A DNA stretch of 64,000 nt from Verrucomicrobiia bacterium (GTDB lineage Bacteria; Verrucomicrobiota; Verrucomicrobiia; Verrucomicrobiales; DEV007): assembly GCA_030425385.1 (NCBI GenBank), contig JAUIAH010000035.1, forward strand, positions 1-64,000, read 5' to 3'. The first letter of the stretch is position 1. Each line of letters opens with the position of its first letter. The position numbers and the translations under genes were made by a program. Below are positions 35,110-44,629 of the stretch, in pieces. Under the pieces are notes generated by a model. The model was not told the origin of the DNA and searched no databases. It was given only the letters and a program-made list of their open reading frames with translations.

Positions 35110-35937
35110 ATGCGTGGCCACATGAGTCGGGCTCCCAAGAAGTTACCCTGGCTGGCGGCCATCGTCATTGCCATCATTGGTCTCCTCGTCCGGGGAGAAT
35201 CGCCCTCTGGCGTGGCTATCCCCGCCACGAGCGTGGCCAAGATCAAACAGGCGGTCGGTGAAACGGTCAGCGTGTCCGGGAAGGTCGCCAAGGCCAATGT
35301 GTCGTCGGGAGGGACGCATTTCCTCAACTTTGCCGGGACCGAGTTCAAGGTCGTTTGCCTGGCTGACTTGGCGAAGAAATTTCCTGATGGAGGGCCTGCT
35401 CAGCTCTACAAAGGCAAAGACATCGTCGTCACGGGGCCCGTGGAGCTCTACAAGGGAAGTCCACAGATCAAGCTCCGCGATGCCTCTCAAGTGGAGGTCA
35501 TTGGCGGTGGCCAGGCCAAGGCGGCCCCAAGCACGAACGTCGCCTCATTTGAGCTCAAGAAGACCGGTCGCACCACTTGGGAAAGTCCTGCGGGCCTGCG
35601 CTATGTCGGACGGGATCCACAGGGAAAGACGCGGGTGGAGCACATCATGCGCCACGCTCAGGACCAACCGCGCCGTGCGGGCAAGCATGGGGTGTTCGAT
35701 GCCGATACCGAGGCGGAGGTGTTCGCCCTGCTCGATGAGGCCTGGGAACGCGCGCAGCAGCAACGCCTGCGACCGCGCCATGAGGGCAGCCGGAGTACCT
35801 ACACCGTTTCCATGGGGCGACGCGTCGGCTACCTCGGTGGCCAGGTCGGCGGTCAGCGGCGGCATCCGGCTCTGAATCGCATCCGCATTGTCTTTGAGAC
35901 GGGCAGTAAGAACATCGTCACTGCCTTCCCTAACTAA
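35110..35937 (+). CDS. Exported OB-fold protein with C-terminal nuclease-like domain
   Basis: 275 residues. A basic N-terminus and hydrophobic helix (LPWLAAIVIAIIGLLV) act as anchor or signal. Residues about 38-135 form an OB-fold (VGETVSVSGKVAKANVSS, HFLNFAGTEFKVVCL, KDIVVTGPVELYKGSPQIKL). The C-terminal 120 residues (TRVEHIMRHAQDQ, HGVF, FALLDEAW, YTVSMGRRVGYLGGQ, IRIVFETG, NIVTAFP) have the order of elements of BECR-type (EndoU/barnase-like) RNase domains, with conserved-looking His, Arg and Tyr. Nuclease function is inference. A small zinc-ribbon protein follows 30 bases downstream and may be its partner. Confidence 0.5.
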   Translation: MRGHMSRAPKKLPWLAAIVIAIIGLLVRGESPSGVAIPATSVAKIKQAVGETVSVSGKVAKANVSSGGTHFLNFAGTEFKVVCLADLAKKFPDGGPAQLYKGKDIVVTGPVELYKGSPQIKLRDASQVEVIGGGQAKAAPSTNVASFELKKTGRTTWESPAGLRYVGRDPQGKTRVEHIMRHAQDQPRRAGKHGVFDADTEAEVFALLDEAWERAQQQRLRPRHEGSRSTYTVSMGRRVGYLGGQVGGQRRHPALNRIRIVFETGSKNIVTAFPN

Positions 35938-35967
35938 ACCCGCCGCCCGTCTTTCTCTGATCGAATC

Positions 35968-36240
35968 ATGAGCGTTTCCCCGCTTCTTCCCTACGTCCGA
36001 ACCTGCGGTTTCTGTGAGAATGGCCTCCTCCGCTTCTACGTCTCCGAGGCCGAAGATCGCTGCGTTGCTCTGTGTGATGAATGCGAGCTCTACTGGGATG
36101 ATGTCCCTGCCGTGTTTGCCGACGCGCAAGCCCCTTCCTCGGGCGCGTATCCCATGCTCGAGGGGACGTGGTATCCCGCGACCTGTGAGGAGGTCGAGGC
36201 GCGCGGGCTGGGAGATTGCATCGGTGGTCAATCTGAATAG
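35968..36240 (+). CDS. Small acidic zinc-ribbon protein
   Basis: 90 residues with two cysteine pairs, TCGFCENG and LCDECE, spaced as in a zinc ribbon, and a further conserved-looking Cys near the C-terminus. Strongly acidic (pI low by composition), no signal peptide, so cytoplasmic. It follows the OB-fold/nuclease-like gene by 30 bases. A small acidic cytosolic partner next to a nuclease-like protein is the layout of an immunity protein, but nothing further supports that. Confidence 0.55.
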   Translation: MSVSPLLPYVRTCGFCENGLLRFYVSEAEDRCVALCDECELYWDDVPAVFADAQAPSSGAYPMLEGTWYPATCEEVEARGLGDCIGGQSE

Positions 36241-36267
36241 GCTTCCGCTAGTCTAGCCCACATTGCC

Positions 36268-37782
36268 ATGAAAGTTACCCCATTGTTGCCTGCTTGTTTG
36301 TTTCTGCTAGTCTCGCTGAGCGCTGGATGGGGCCAATCGTCCCAGGTGTTCATGGACAAATTGGCCATTGATGCTCAGGACATTGATCGCCAGGGGTCGT
36401 TGCCGAATACCTTCGCGCCGGTGGTGAAGAAAGTCCTGCCAGCGGTGGTCAGCATTTCATCGGCGCGCGTGACGGAGCGCCGCAGTGATCCCGTCTGGGA
36501 TGAAATCTTGCGACGATACCTTGGCGAGGAGTATGTCCCGCAATCGCGTGTGCAGCGGCAGCGGCAGGGGCTCGGGTCTGGCGTGTTGGTAACGCGGGAT
36601 GGATTCATCATCACCAATCACCACGTGATCCAAGGGGCTAACGAAATCACTGTCACCCTACCAAAGTCCTTGGAAAGCTACGAGGCTGACCTCATCGCTG
36701 CGGATCCCTCCACCGATGTCGCCCTTCTCAAGATCGCGGGCACTGATTTCCCCCGCGCAGTGCTTGCCGATAGTGATCTTGTGGACGTGGGCGATGTCGT
36801 CTTGGCGGTGGGCAATCCCTTTGAGCTCGATCAAACGGTCACCCAGGGAATCGTGAGCGCCAAGGGACGGAGCAACGTCGGTCCTGGCGGGCAATTCTAT
36901 GGCAACTTCATTCAGACGGATGCCGCCATCAATCCGGGCAATTCTGGGGGAGCCTTGGTGGATTCGTCAGGACGCGTCATTGGGATCAACTCCATGATCT
37001 ATTCGACCACGGGTGCGAGCACGGGGATCGGCTTTGCCATTCCTATCAACATGGCTCTCCGCGTGGTGCGGAATCTGTTAGACGAAGGGAAAGTGAAGCG
37101 CGGCTATCTCGGCGTGCGCCTGCAGGATCTCGATGCCACCATGGCGCGTCGTCTTGGGCGGCGTGATCTCTCGGGAGCCATCATCGCTGTCGTGGAACCT
37201 GGTTCCCCTGCGGATCGGGCAGGTCTTCATGTGGGTGATCTCATTGTCGACTACCAAGGCCAGCGCATTCTCGATTCGACGAAGCTCCGGCTCGCTGTCA
37301 GTGGGACCTCTCCGGGCACCGAAGTCACCTTTGGCATCATCCGCGATGGTGAGTTGCTTGATGCCCCTGTCACGCTGGGAGAGATCGGCGGGTCCGATGC
37401 CTATGTGAATCCGCAAGGGTGGGCGCGGGGATCCCAGGATACGAGGGAACTGCCTGCAGAAGCCTTCGCACCGGAACCTGAGCCGGTGGCCACGCCGTTC
37501 TACCTCCGAGGCGTCGTGGCGCAAACGCTTGATGACTCACTCCGCGAACAGCTCGGACTCGACGCCGCGTATGAGGGGGCTGTCGTCGTCCAGGTGAACC
37601 CTCAGAGTCCTGCGGGGAAACGGGGACTCCAAGTAGGAGACCTCATCGTTGAGGTTGGGCGTACGCCCGTGCGCTCCACGCGTGAAGCCATGAAAGCAGG
37701 CGAAAGCTTCACGGGAGATTCTGTTGTCCTCGGCATCATTCGCCAAGGCAAAGAGCAGTTCATCCTCGTGAAGCGCGACTAG
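36268..37782 (+). CDS. HtrA/DegQ-type periplasmic serine protease
   Basis: 504 residues with signal peptide (LLPACLFLLVSLSAGWGQ). The trypsin-like domain keeps the full triad: H119 (TNHHVIQGA), D150 (STDVALLKI) and S226 (NPGNSGGAL). Two PDZ domains follow, around 265-360 (GYLGVRLQDL, GSPADRAGLHVGDLI) and 405-500 (VVVQVNPQSPAGKRGLQVGDLI), so the arrangement is that of DegP/DegQ. It degrades or refolds damaged envelope proteins. Start ATG 36268, 27 bases after the zinc-ribbon stop. Confidence 0.93.
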   Translation: MKVTPLLPACLFLLVSLSAGWGQSSQVFMDKLAIDAQDIDRQGSLPNTFAPVVKKVLPAVVSISSARVTERRSDPVWDEILRRYLGEEYVPQSRVQRQRQGLGSGVLVTRDGFIITNHHVIQGANEITVTLPKSLESYEADLIAADPSTDVALLKIAGTDFPRAVLADSDLVDVGDVVLAVGNPFELDQTVTQGIVSAKGRSNVGPGGQFYGNFIQTDAAINPGNSGGALVDSSGRVIGINSMIYSTTGASTGIGFAIPINMALRVVRNLLDEGKVKRGYLGVRLQDLDATMARRLGRRDLSGAIIAVVEPGSPADRAGLHVGDLIVDYQGQRILDSTKLRLAVSGTSPGTEVTFGIIRDGELLDAPVTLGEIGGSDAYVNPQGWARGSQDTRELPAEAFAPEPEPVATPFYLRGVVAQTLDDSLREQLGLDAAYEGAVVVQVNPQSPAGKRGLQVGDLIVEVGRTPVRSTREAMKAGESFTGDSVVLGIIRQGKEQFILVKRD

Positions 37783-37794
37783 CGCGCAGGTCAA

Positions 37795-38142
37795 TCAGTG
37801 GGCGGCGTGGGCGTCATTGCCCCCTTCACGGATGAAGTTCAGCGCACCCACGGCGCCGTAGAGCCCGAAGAAAGCCACCGTCAGGAGACCAGAGAGTTCT
37901 CCTAGTTTAGACAAGTTCGTCAGGATGCAGAATGCGGCGATCAGGATCATGAACAACCATCCGAATCGATTCGCCGCCGTCTCGCTGTAATCCCAGCAAC
38001 CGATCACCACCATGGCCGCCACGAAGAGGGCGACCGCACCCCAGAAGACCCAAGGGGTGACTTCCGAGGCAAACACCATTGCCTGGGTGAAGAAGGTGAT
38101 CATTCCGGCAAAAATAAAGAAGACAAACAAGAGGTTCTTCAT
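37795..38142 (-). CDS. Small membrane protein of unknown function
   Basis: 115 residues with four transmembrane helices (about 3-20, 28-50, 58-76 and 82-100) and a short His-bearing tail (EGGNDAHAAH). Converges with htrA with a 12-base gap. No family recognised. Confidence 0.65.
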   Translation of the reverse strand: MKNLLFVFFIFAGMITFFTQAMVFASEVTPWVFWGAVALFVAAMVVIGCWDYSETAANRFGWLFMILIAAFCILTNLSKLGELSGLLTVAFFGLYGAVGALNFIREGGNDAHAAH

Positions 38143-38196
38143 GATGGGGCGAAACTAGCACCCGCCATCGGCCCGTCAAGCACCCCGAAACGCGAA

Positions 38197-38224
38197 AGGG
38201 CGAGCCGCCAAAGCGCCTCGCCCT
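38197..38224 (-). terminator. Probable terminator after the small secreted protein gene
   Basis: AGGGCGAG (38197-38204) pairs with CTCGCCCT (38217-38224) 30 bases beyond the minus-strand stop at 38255. On the minus strand only a short TTT follows the stem, so it is weaker than the one at 17949. Confidence 0.45.
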
Positions 38225-38254
38225 CTCGGAAATCAGTATACTGGAGAGCCGATC

Positions 38255-38557
38255 TCAGTCGCCGCGGCGACCGAACCAAGTCCATGGGCACAGGCAGCGA
38301 GCGAAGCTCCGCTCACCCGCAGCTGGTGCGGATGAACTCCTGCCGCTCGGCGACTCGGCGCGCTCGGCAATGGGGCGCAACGGCTCCAGGAGCCACAGAG
38401 GATGATTGCGCTGTTCCTCCTTGGGCAACAACGAAGCATCAGCAGCGATGCGAGTGGCTGTCCCATGCCAGGCAAAGGGACGGCTCTTGCGCCCGGCCAT
38501 GGCGGGCATGAGCATCGTGAGACAAAGAATAGTGGTCAGAAAAGTCAGTTTCTTCAT
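38255..38557 (-). CDS. Small secreted protein of unknown function
   Basis: About 100 residues with a textbook signal peptide (MKKLTFLTTILCLTMLMPAMAG) that fixes the start at 38557 instead of an upstream in-frame ATG. The mature part is basic, Arg/Ser/Pro-rich (ERAESPSGRSSSAPAAGERS), with two late cysteines. No domain. The last third may be non-native in frame, as its composition changes abruptly. Confidence 0.5.
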   Translation of the reverse strand: MKKLTFLTTILCLTMLMPAMAGRKSRPFAWHGTATRIAADASLLPKEEQRNHPLWLLEPLRPIAERAESPSGRSSSAPAAGERSFARCLCPWTWFGRRGD

Positions 38558-38705
38558 AGAGTTGGCGTTTCGTAGGAAATACGACCTGGAGTTCACCTCG
38601 CCCTGCCCACCTCGTCAACGGTAAACTCGGTCGTGGATGCAATCCCCGCGAGAGCCATTCCACCTTGCCATGACCAGACGACACGACACGGCACGACACG
38701 GCGGG

Positions 38706-40583
38706 CTATTCAGGGACGGTCGAGGCTTCTCCCAAGAAGAAGCTGGGGTGGGCGGGCTTGTTATAGACCACGTTCTGCCAGGCGATCCCGAGGCGATATT
38801 GGGAGTCGTGCATCAAGGTACGCACGCGGTGCCTGCTGGGAATGGTGGTCGTGAAGACACGCAAGGCATCGCCTTGGGGCGAAGGGATGAGGATTTCCTC
38901 GCGCCAATCTCCTAACAAATCGGCGATCAGGTTGGGGCGTCGGAAACGCCGCCTCCGGTCCCGTCGCGATGGAGAACCTGTGGCTTCTGCGGAAGTGGTA
39001 AAGATGACTTCTTCTTCACCGTCCTCCCAATTCCATTTCATCACCCTGCCTCCGCGGCCTAACAACTCCCGTAACCGATCGCCGTCCCACCACAGCGCGA
39101 AGCCGATCGAGCGCGGGGCGGGACCGATGGGTTCTCCTTTGACCGTGCGCAAGCCGCCTGGTCCACCCCAGGCCTCTGCGCCGGGATGGCGGGGATCAAT
39201 GTCGGCCACCAAACCCTGACGGACATCTACTCCTGGACTGTGTGCCCAGAGGACCTCGCCGTTGCGAGCATCGTGCATCCCAGCGCCGGGCGTTTGAAAC
39301 GCCACCGTCCGGCCTTCGTTCTCCGTGATGAGAAACAGTTCCTGTCCGGGGCGCTCTGGATCGAAATCACTCAGATGCATGGAATCCCCGTGCCGTCGGC
39401 CAGTCGAATAGAGGCCCTTTCCATCGTCATCCACCACCATGGCTTGATACACGATCTCATCTCTCCCATCCCTATCAATGTCTCCAACAGAAAGCGAATG
39501 CCCCCCCATGCCAGAGAAGAGTGAGGCGTCCTCGTAGGGTGGGTAACTGATCCCACTATCAAACATCCAACGTTGGCTGAGCACGCCATCACGCCAATCC
39601 CAGGCTACCATCGCAATGCGCCCATAGACCCCTCGGCACATGACCACGCTCGGCCGTTTCCCATCCAGGTAGGCCACACAGGCCAGGAAGCGGTCACAGC
39701 GATTTCCGTAAGAATCGTTCCCGCCATTGCCACCCCGTCCACCCCAGCCATCGATGGGGTCTCTGCTAGGAAGGTAATCCACCGTCTTCAGTGCGGCGCC
39801 TGTGAGGCCATCGAAGATGGTGAAATACTCCGGTCCCTCCAGAATGCGGCCATGGCGCTTGTCGCCTTCTTCGAGAAAGCGCCAGTCTTTCTCGCCATCA
39901 CCAATCACCGTTCCTTGGCCATCGGTTGTGCCATCAGCGGTCTTGCACGCGATCTCGGCTCGACCATCCCCATCCAGATCGTAAACCATGAATTGCGTGT
40001 AGTGTTCGCCCTCACGGATATTCATGCCCAAGTCAATCCGCCAGAGATGCCTGCCATCCATCTCGTAGGCATCCAGAACAGGCCTGCCGGTCACGCCTTC
40101 ATGCGAATTGTCACGCCCCCGCGACGTCTGATGCAACACGATCTCATACTGGCCATCGCCATCAAGATCACCCACGGACGCATCGCCCGCGCGATAGTCC
40201 TCCAGGGGTTGAATCGGGATTTCCCAATAAGGCTTCTGCCAGGGGGGCACCGTCGTTGAAAGTGCTTCCTCTTTTCCATCGACCACGGCGCGCACGGCGA
40301 AGGAGGCCTCTTTCGCGACCCGATCGGCAGCCACTCGAAAACAAGTCGCTTCCTTAAGGGGGGCCTCGGTCATCCGCATCCAGTCCGTTTCCGTGTCTTT
40401 CTGATAGACGTGAAAGGCCGCATGTTCTGAATCCGAGCCCAACCAGCGCCACGAGAGGAAGATGGATCCATCTGCTTGGGGCACCGCCACCAATCCGCGA
40501 TCGAGGGCTTCTTGTTGGCGTTCCGCATTCAGGGACACTGCAGACAGGGCAAAGATCAGGGCGAGATGACGGATCGCTTTCAT
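38706..40583 (-). CDS. Rhamnogalacturonan endolyase, PL11 family
   Basis: Secreted pectin-degrading enzyme that cleaves the rhamnogalacturonan I backbone by beta-elimination. Signal peptide at 40583 (IRHLALIFALSAVSLNA). The N-terminal beta-sandwich is followed by the eight-bladed propeller with Ca-binding DxDGD loops: SVGDLDGDGQYEIVL, YDLDGDGRAEIACKTADGT, GDIDRDGRDEIVYQAM and LLGDWREEIL, then IPSRHRVRTLMHDSQYRLGIAWQNVVYNKP. All are PL11 signatures. Odd: just before LLGDWREE, where the family usually has NNGTK, the protein has an arginine cluster (SRRDRRRRFRRP). Upstream neighbours on this strand are the LamG protein and a sulfatase. Confidence 0.9.
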   Translation of the reverse strand: MKAIRHLALIFALSAVSLNAERQQEALDRGLVAVPQADGSIFLSWRWLGSDSEHAAFHVYQKDTETDWMRMTEAPLKEATCFRVAADRVAKEASFAVRAVVDGKEEALSTTVPPWQKPYWEIPIQPLEDYRAGDASVGDLDGDGQYEIVLHQTSRGRDNSHEGVTGRPVLDAYEMDGRHLWRIDLGMNIREGEHYTQFMVYDLDGDGRAEIACKTADGTTDGQGTVIGDGEKDWRFLEEGDKRHGRILEGPEYFTIFDGLTGAALKTVDYLPSRDPIDGWGGRGGNGGNDSYGNRCDRFLACVAYLDGKRPSVVMCRGVYGRIAMVAWDWRDGVLSQRWMFDSGISYPPYEDASLFSGMGGHSLSVGDIDRDGRDEIVYQAMVVDDDGKGLYSTGRRHGDSMHLSDFDPERPGQELFLITENEGRTVAFQTPGAGMHDARNGEVLWAHSPGVDVRQGLVADIDPRHPGAEAWGGPGGLRTVKGEPIGPAPRSIGFALWWDGDRLRELLGRGGRVMKWNWEDGEEEVIFTTSAEATGSPSRRDRRRRFRRPNLIADLLGDWREEILIPSPQGDALRVFTTTIPSRHRVRTLMHDSQYRLGIAWQNVVYNKPAHPSFFLGEASTVPE

Positions 40584-40661
40584 TATCCCCTCCATAGCGT
40601 GATCCCTGGTCCCATTCCGCAAGGTCCGATCAAATACCGGTAGCGAGTCTCCCTAACGAAA

Positions 40662-40692
40662 GCAGCCACGTGGTGGGACACCACGTGGCTGC
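40662..40692 (-). terminator. Strong hairpin after the LamG gene
   Basis: GCAGCCACGTGGTG (40662-40675) and CACCACGTGGCTGC (40679-40692) form a perfect 14-bp stem with a three-base loop, 33 bases past the LamG stop on the minus strand. The following TTTCGTTAG is a weak T tract. It separates the LamG gene from the rhamnogalacturonan lyase gene. Confidence 0.6.
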
Positions 40693-40724
40693 GATCTGGG
40701 GTTTCGAAAGGTTGATGGAGAAGC

Positions 40725-43700
40725 TTACTTCACCACGCCCCGGTAGAAGCCACCGGCCGTTCCAGTACGACCGGCATCGGTGTCTTCGTAAGAGCCGGTG
40801 ACATCGCTTGCGATCACGGACCAGGTGACGAGGTCCGCAGAGAATTCGATGTCGTAGGTCGTGCCTTCGGGCAGGGAGAGCGCGATGCCCGAAGCCGTGG
40901 TAGACACGCCCGTGATCTCTGAGGTGCCGTCGCCACCGCCACCAGGATTCCCGCCACCTCCATCAGAAGTGAGGGGTTCCCCAGCGAGTCCGAGAGCATA
41001 GACTTGAGTGACGTCTGCAGCGCTGAGAGCACGGCCAAAGATGGCAACCTCGTCAAAGAGTCCGCTGAAGTTCTCGACCGCGGCACCGCCCGTATCCGGC
41101 TGTCCTCCGAGGTAGAGTGGCAGGCCATTGACTGGAGCACCCGTGATCTCGCTAGTCGCGATGACTTCGCCATTGCGATAGTAAGTCAAGGTCGTGCCAG
41201 CCTTGGTCACCAGGTTGTGTTGCCACTCGCCAACCACTAGGGCGGTGTTGTCACCAGGAGAGTTCTCGCCAGCCGCATTGAAGTGCCATTCGAACGTGGT
41301 GGGCGTGAACTTGACGAACTCACGAGGATCGAAATCGTTGCCGTCGGGCATGTAGCGATTTCCTAGAACAATGTTGTTATTCGAGGTCTCGTTCGCATTG
41401 ACCCAGAAGGACCAGGTGAAGTCATCTTCTAGACCGATGACAGGCAGCGTGCCGAGATCGATGTATGAGCCGCCACCGGACTGGTAAACCGTGCCGCGAG
41501 TGGGATCGCTGACCCAGGCAGCATCAGGCGCGATGATCGTGCCGTCAGCACCCGTGCCACTAGCATCCCCAGCCACAGCACCAGAGCCTTCGTCGAGCGG
41601 CCAATAGCCTAGGAGTCCGTCCGCGCTAAAGGCATCCTGAACACCTGCGAGGTAGCGCGCCGCATTCACAAAAGCGGTGACGCCGTCGGCGGTGAGGTCA
41701 AATTGCCCCGCGGTCTCGATGCCATTGCCATCGGCCTCACGGCTGCCGGCGAGGAAGAGGATGCGTTTCCCGGCGGCGACGGTGCCTTCGGGCCACTCGG
41801 CAGCGATGATGTTGCCACCGTCACCGGAGGCTAACAAGGTGCCGCCATTGCCGACGGTGATGTCTGTCGTGGGAGCCGACGTGCCGCGGTCGACGGCCAC
41901 ATGCCACGGGCCGGTGGTGCCATCGGTGAGGGTGAGGCCTTCAAAGATGGGATGATCCGCCGCATTGGCGGTGATCGATGCTGGAGTGACGTCTTCGAGA
42001 CCATCAGCATCAAACCATCCCCAACGGTTGGCGCGGCTGAGGTAACCACTCATGAGCATGAGAGGTGCTGTGATTTCATCCCACACCGCTTGGTTGTAGT
42101 CACCACTACTCACCTTACGGCTCACGATCACGAGATCGGCGGCATTCAAGGCATCCAGATCGGCGCCAGTAGGATCCCCCACACCGATCACGTTCGTGAC
42201 TGTGTGGCCATCGCCAATGAGGAGATCTTTGAACTCTTGGCCCGCGTCCGACTCGACCCAGTCTACCCACACGATGTTGGCGGAACCACCACCGGGCTCG
42301 GGAGGCAAGATCCCTTCGGAGCCTAACAACTCCACTTCAGCAATTTGCATGCTGTTTGCGGCCACGGCATCGCGCACGGTGGGGAAGACCACTTGGTAGG
42401 AAACGTAGACCGCAGTGTTTTCAAAGGTCACTTCTTGGAAGACGTGCGTGCCATCGATGGGGATCTGACCACCAGCGTTCCGTTGATCCGGGAGGGTGAG
42501 ATCGCCACTCGCGATCATCGTGAAGGGACCGTCGGGTCCTTCCGTCGAGCCCCAAATTTCGAAACTGGCGGGGTCACGCTCAGGCGAATCATTGGCAGGA
42601 TAGAAACGTGCGCCAGTGATCTTCGTTGGGCCGATAGCGGGTGTCACGATGAAGCCCGAGCCGAGATCGAGGAAGTTGAGATACTTTTGTGTCAGGTTGT
42701 TGATGGCATTCTCCACACCCTCAGCTGCGGGAGGCTCGCCTGCGTTAGCATCGTCATCGTTCTCGCCGTTCACGAGGAGAATCGCATCCTCTGGCGAAGT
42801 CACATCGGTGGGCCCATCGGCAGCGCCGCCTGACAGAACCGCACCAGGATTCTCAAAGAGAAAGGCCACTTCATTGGCGGTGATGGCCTTGGAATAGATC
42901 TGGATGTCATCCATGGCGCCGGTGAAGCCAAAGGCACCATTGAAGGCTCCGAAGCTGAAAGGTTCCAGACCATCATCCGTGAACTCTGGCAAACCTTCCG
43001 TCGCAGCGATCTCGGCACCGTTCGCATAGAGTTTAAGCGCATTGATAGGCGTGCCGTCTTCCGAAGTGGTTTCGTACACGGCCACCACATGCGTGGGAGC
43101 ATCCGCGCTGATGGGGCCATCCGTGGTCTCAAAACTGGGGGAGTCTTCGTTCCACCACTGGATGTTATTTGCGGCGAGGAAGAGACCGAAGATTGGCGTT
43201 CCCGTGCCTTTGCCGAAGAGGGTCTGCAAGGGAGCGTCCACACTATCGGGTTGGATCCACATCCCAACGGAGAAGTTGGTGAGGGCACCCACCTGCTCGA
43301 AGTTCGCATTGAGCTGGCCACCAGCGAAGCGCACGCCCGTTTCCGCATCGCCAATGAGTGAGGCTTGGGAAAGATCAGCATCGCCTTCGATGACCGCGTG
43401 GTTGTCGAAGCCGGTCACATCGGCAATGTCTGTGCCTTCCGTTTCGTTCAAACGATAGTGTGCGGTTGGACCACCGAAGTTGAAGGCCTTCGCCGTGATG
43501 GCCACGCGCCGGTTCTGATGATCGGGCACGGTGGAATCGCTCGAGATGACGAGTTCGGCATCGAAACTTCCTGTATTCCCTTGGGTATCCAGGCTGATGA
43601 CGATTTCCGCCACTTCGCCAGGACCGACTGAATCTGGGGCCGAGACCACGGTGTAGAAGCCCGCGCCAGCGCCTTCGAAGGAGGTGCCAGAGATCGAGAC

Positions 43701-44552
43701 TGGGCCTGCCAAGCCGAGGTTCTTCACGAGCAAGGTGGATTCCTGTGCTCCTGGAGCGGAGTCCACCTCTCCTAAGGCAAGGCTGAACGGCGCCCACAGT
43801 TGGAGATCGGCCCAGGGACCGAGGTAATGGCTGACTGAATTAAGGAACGCGATCTGACCGATAGGCGTGAGGTTGAATTTCCCGTAGTCGATCCCAATGC
43901 CTTCATTCTCAGCCGCTTCGCGAGACCCCATCATGAACATCATGCGTGGGCCTACGGCGACCTGATTGGCTTCCCACTCAGCCGCGATGATGGCGCCTGC
44001 GGGATCCCCCGTCTTCGTGGCAATGGCCATGCCGCCGCCCGCAATGCCGTCCGTAGAGACAGAGGTGTTGCGGTCACGAGCAAAGTGCCAGGGGGCGGAA
44101 ATACCGTCTTCCAAGGGGATGCCTTCGAAGATCTTGTGTGAGGGGGCATTGGCCTCGACTGTGGAAGGCACGGCATCTGCCAGTCCATTGCCATCCATCC
44201 ACTGCCAACGCTCCGTGTCGTTCGTTCGCAGAATGTAAGGCGAATGTGAAATGAGCGGTGTGGTGATGTTGTCATTCCACACAAAGGTGTTGTAGGCACC
44301 GTCACCGCTGTTGACCTTGCGGCTTACGATCACGAGATCGGCGGCATTCATCGTCGCTTGCTGATCCGCGTCTGGCGGTGCGCCAGCCACGACCATGATC
44401 TCCACGTCGTGACCTTCCGTCTGTAACATGTCAACGAACTCTTGACCGCCTGGGCCATCCTCTTGCACCACCCAAATGATCTGGGCAGCATGAGCAACGG
44501 ATAGCAGCGCGGCGGCAAGACCGGCTTTTGTAAGTGTGTGAAGTAACTTCAT
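40725..44552 (-). CDS. Large secreted multidomain protein with two LamG domains and duplicated ThuA-like modules
   Basis: 1275 residues from ATG 44552, which opens the signal peptide (LLHTLTKAGLAAALLSVAHA). An N-terminal module of about 215 residues (IIWVVQEDGPGGQEFVDMLQ, AADLVIVSRKVNSGD, WQWMDGNGL) is repeated near residues 785-1000 (NIVWVDWVESDAGQEFKDLL, AADLVIVSRKVSSGD). The order of elements suggests a ThuA-like/flavodoxin fold. Between and after the modules are a beta-sandwich (250-350), LamG domains (about 370-575, TAHYRLNETEG; and about 1010-1190, GYWPLDEGSG) and a discoidin-like region (about 620-770). Such proteins bind glycans at the cell surface. Its neighbours suggest a role in polysaccharide use. 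Confidence 0.75.
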   Translation of the reverse strand: MKLLHTLTKAGLAAALLSVAHAAQIIWVVQEDGPGGQEFVDMLQTEGHDVEIMVVAGAPPDADQQATMNAADLVIVSRKVNSGDGAYNTFVWNDNITTPLISHSPYILRTNDTERWQWMDGNGLADAVPSTVEANAPSHKIFEGIPLEDGISAPWHFARDRNTSVSTDGIAGGGMAIATKTGDPAGAIIAAEWEANQVAVGPRMMFMMGSREAAENEGIGIDYGKFNLTPIGQIAFLNSVSHYLGPWADLQLWAPFSLALGEVDSAPGAQESTLLVKNLGLAGPVSISGTSFEGAGAGFYTVVSAPDSVGPGEVAEIVISLDTQGNTGSFDAELVISSDSTVPDHQNRRVAITAKAFNFGGPTAHYRLNETEGTDIADVTGFDNHAVIEGDADLSQASLIGDAETGVRFAGGQLNANFEQVGALTNFSVGMWIQPDSVDAPLQTLFGKGTGTPIFGLFLAANNIQWWNEDSPSFETTDGPISADAPTHVVAVYETTSEDGTPINALKLYANGAEIAATEGLPEFTDDGLEPFSFGAFNGAFGFTGAMDDIQIYSKAITANEVAFLFENPGAVLSGGAADGPTDVTSPEDAILLVNGENDDDANAGEPPAAEGVENAINNLTQKYLNFLDLGSGFIVTPAIGPTKITGARFYPANDSPERDPASFEIWGSTEGPDGPFTMIASGDLTLPDQRNAGGQIPIDGTHVFQEVTFENTAVYVSYQVVFPTVRDAVAANSMQIAEVELLGSEGILPPEPGGGSANIVWVDWVESDAGQEFKDLLIGDGHTVTNVIGVGDPTGADLDALNAADLVIVSRKVSSGDYNQAVWDEITAPLMLMSGYLSRANRWGWFDADGLEDVTPASITANAADHPIFEGLTLTDGTTGPWHVAVDRGTSAPTTDITVGNGGTLLASGDGGNIIAAEWPEGTVAAGKRILFLAGSREADGNGIETAGQFDLTADGVTAFVNAARYLAGVQDAFSADGLLGYWPLDEGSGAVAGDASGTGADGTIIAPDAAWVSDPTRGTVYQSGGGSYIDLGTLPVIGLEDDFTWSFWVNANETSNNNIVLGNRYMPDGNDFDPREFVKFTPTTFEWHFNAAGENSPGDNTALVVGEWQHNLVTKAGTTLTYYRNGEVIATSEITGAPVNGLPLYLGGQPDTGGAAVENFSGLFDEVAIFGRALSAADVTQVYALGLAGEPLTSDGGGGNPGGGGDGTSEITGVSTTASGIALSLPEGTTYDIEFSADLVTWSVIASDVTGSYEDTDAGRTGTAGGFYRGVVK

Positions 44553-44629
44553 ATGGAAACACATCTGGGGTTTCGGGAGGACGACCCTAGGAAAGTGGGC
44601 AGGCAGCGACAAGTGAAATCCACAAAACG

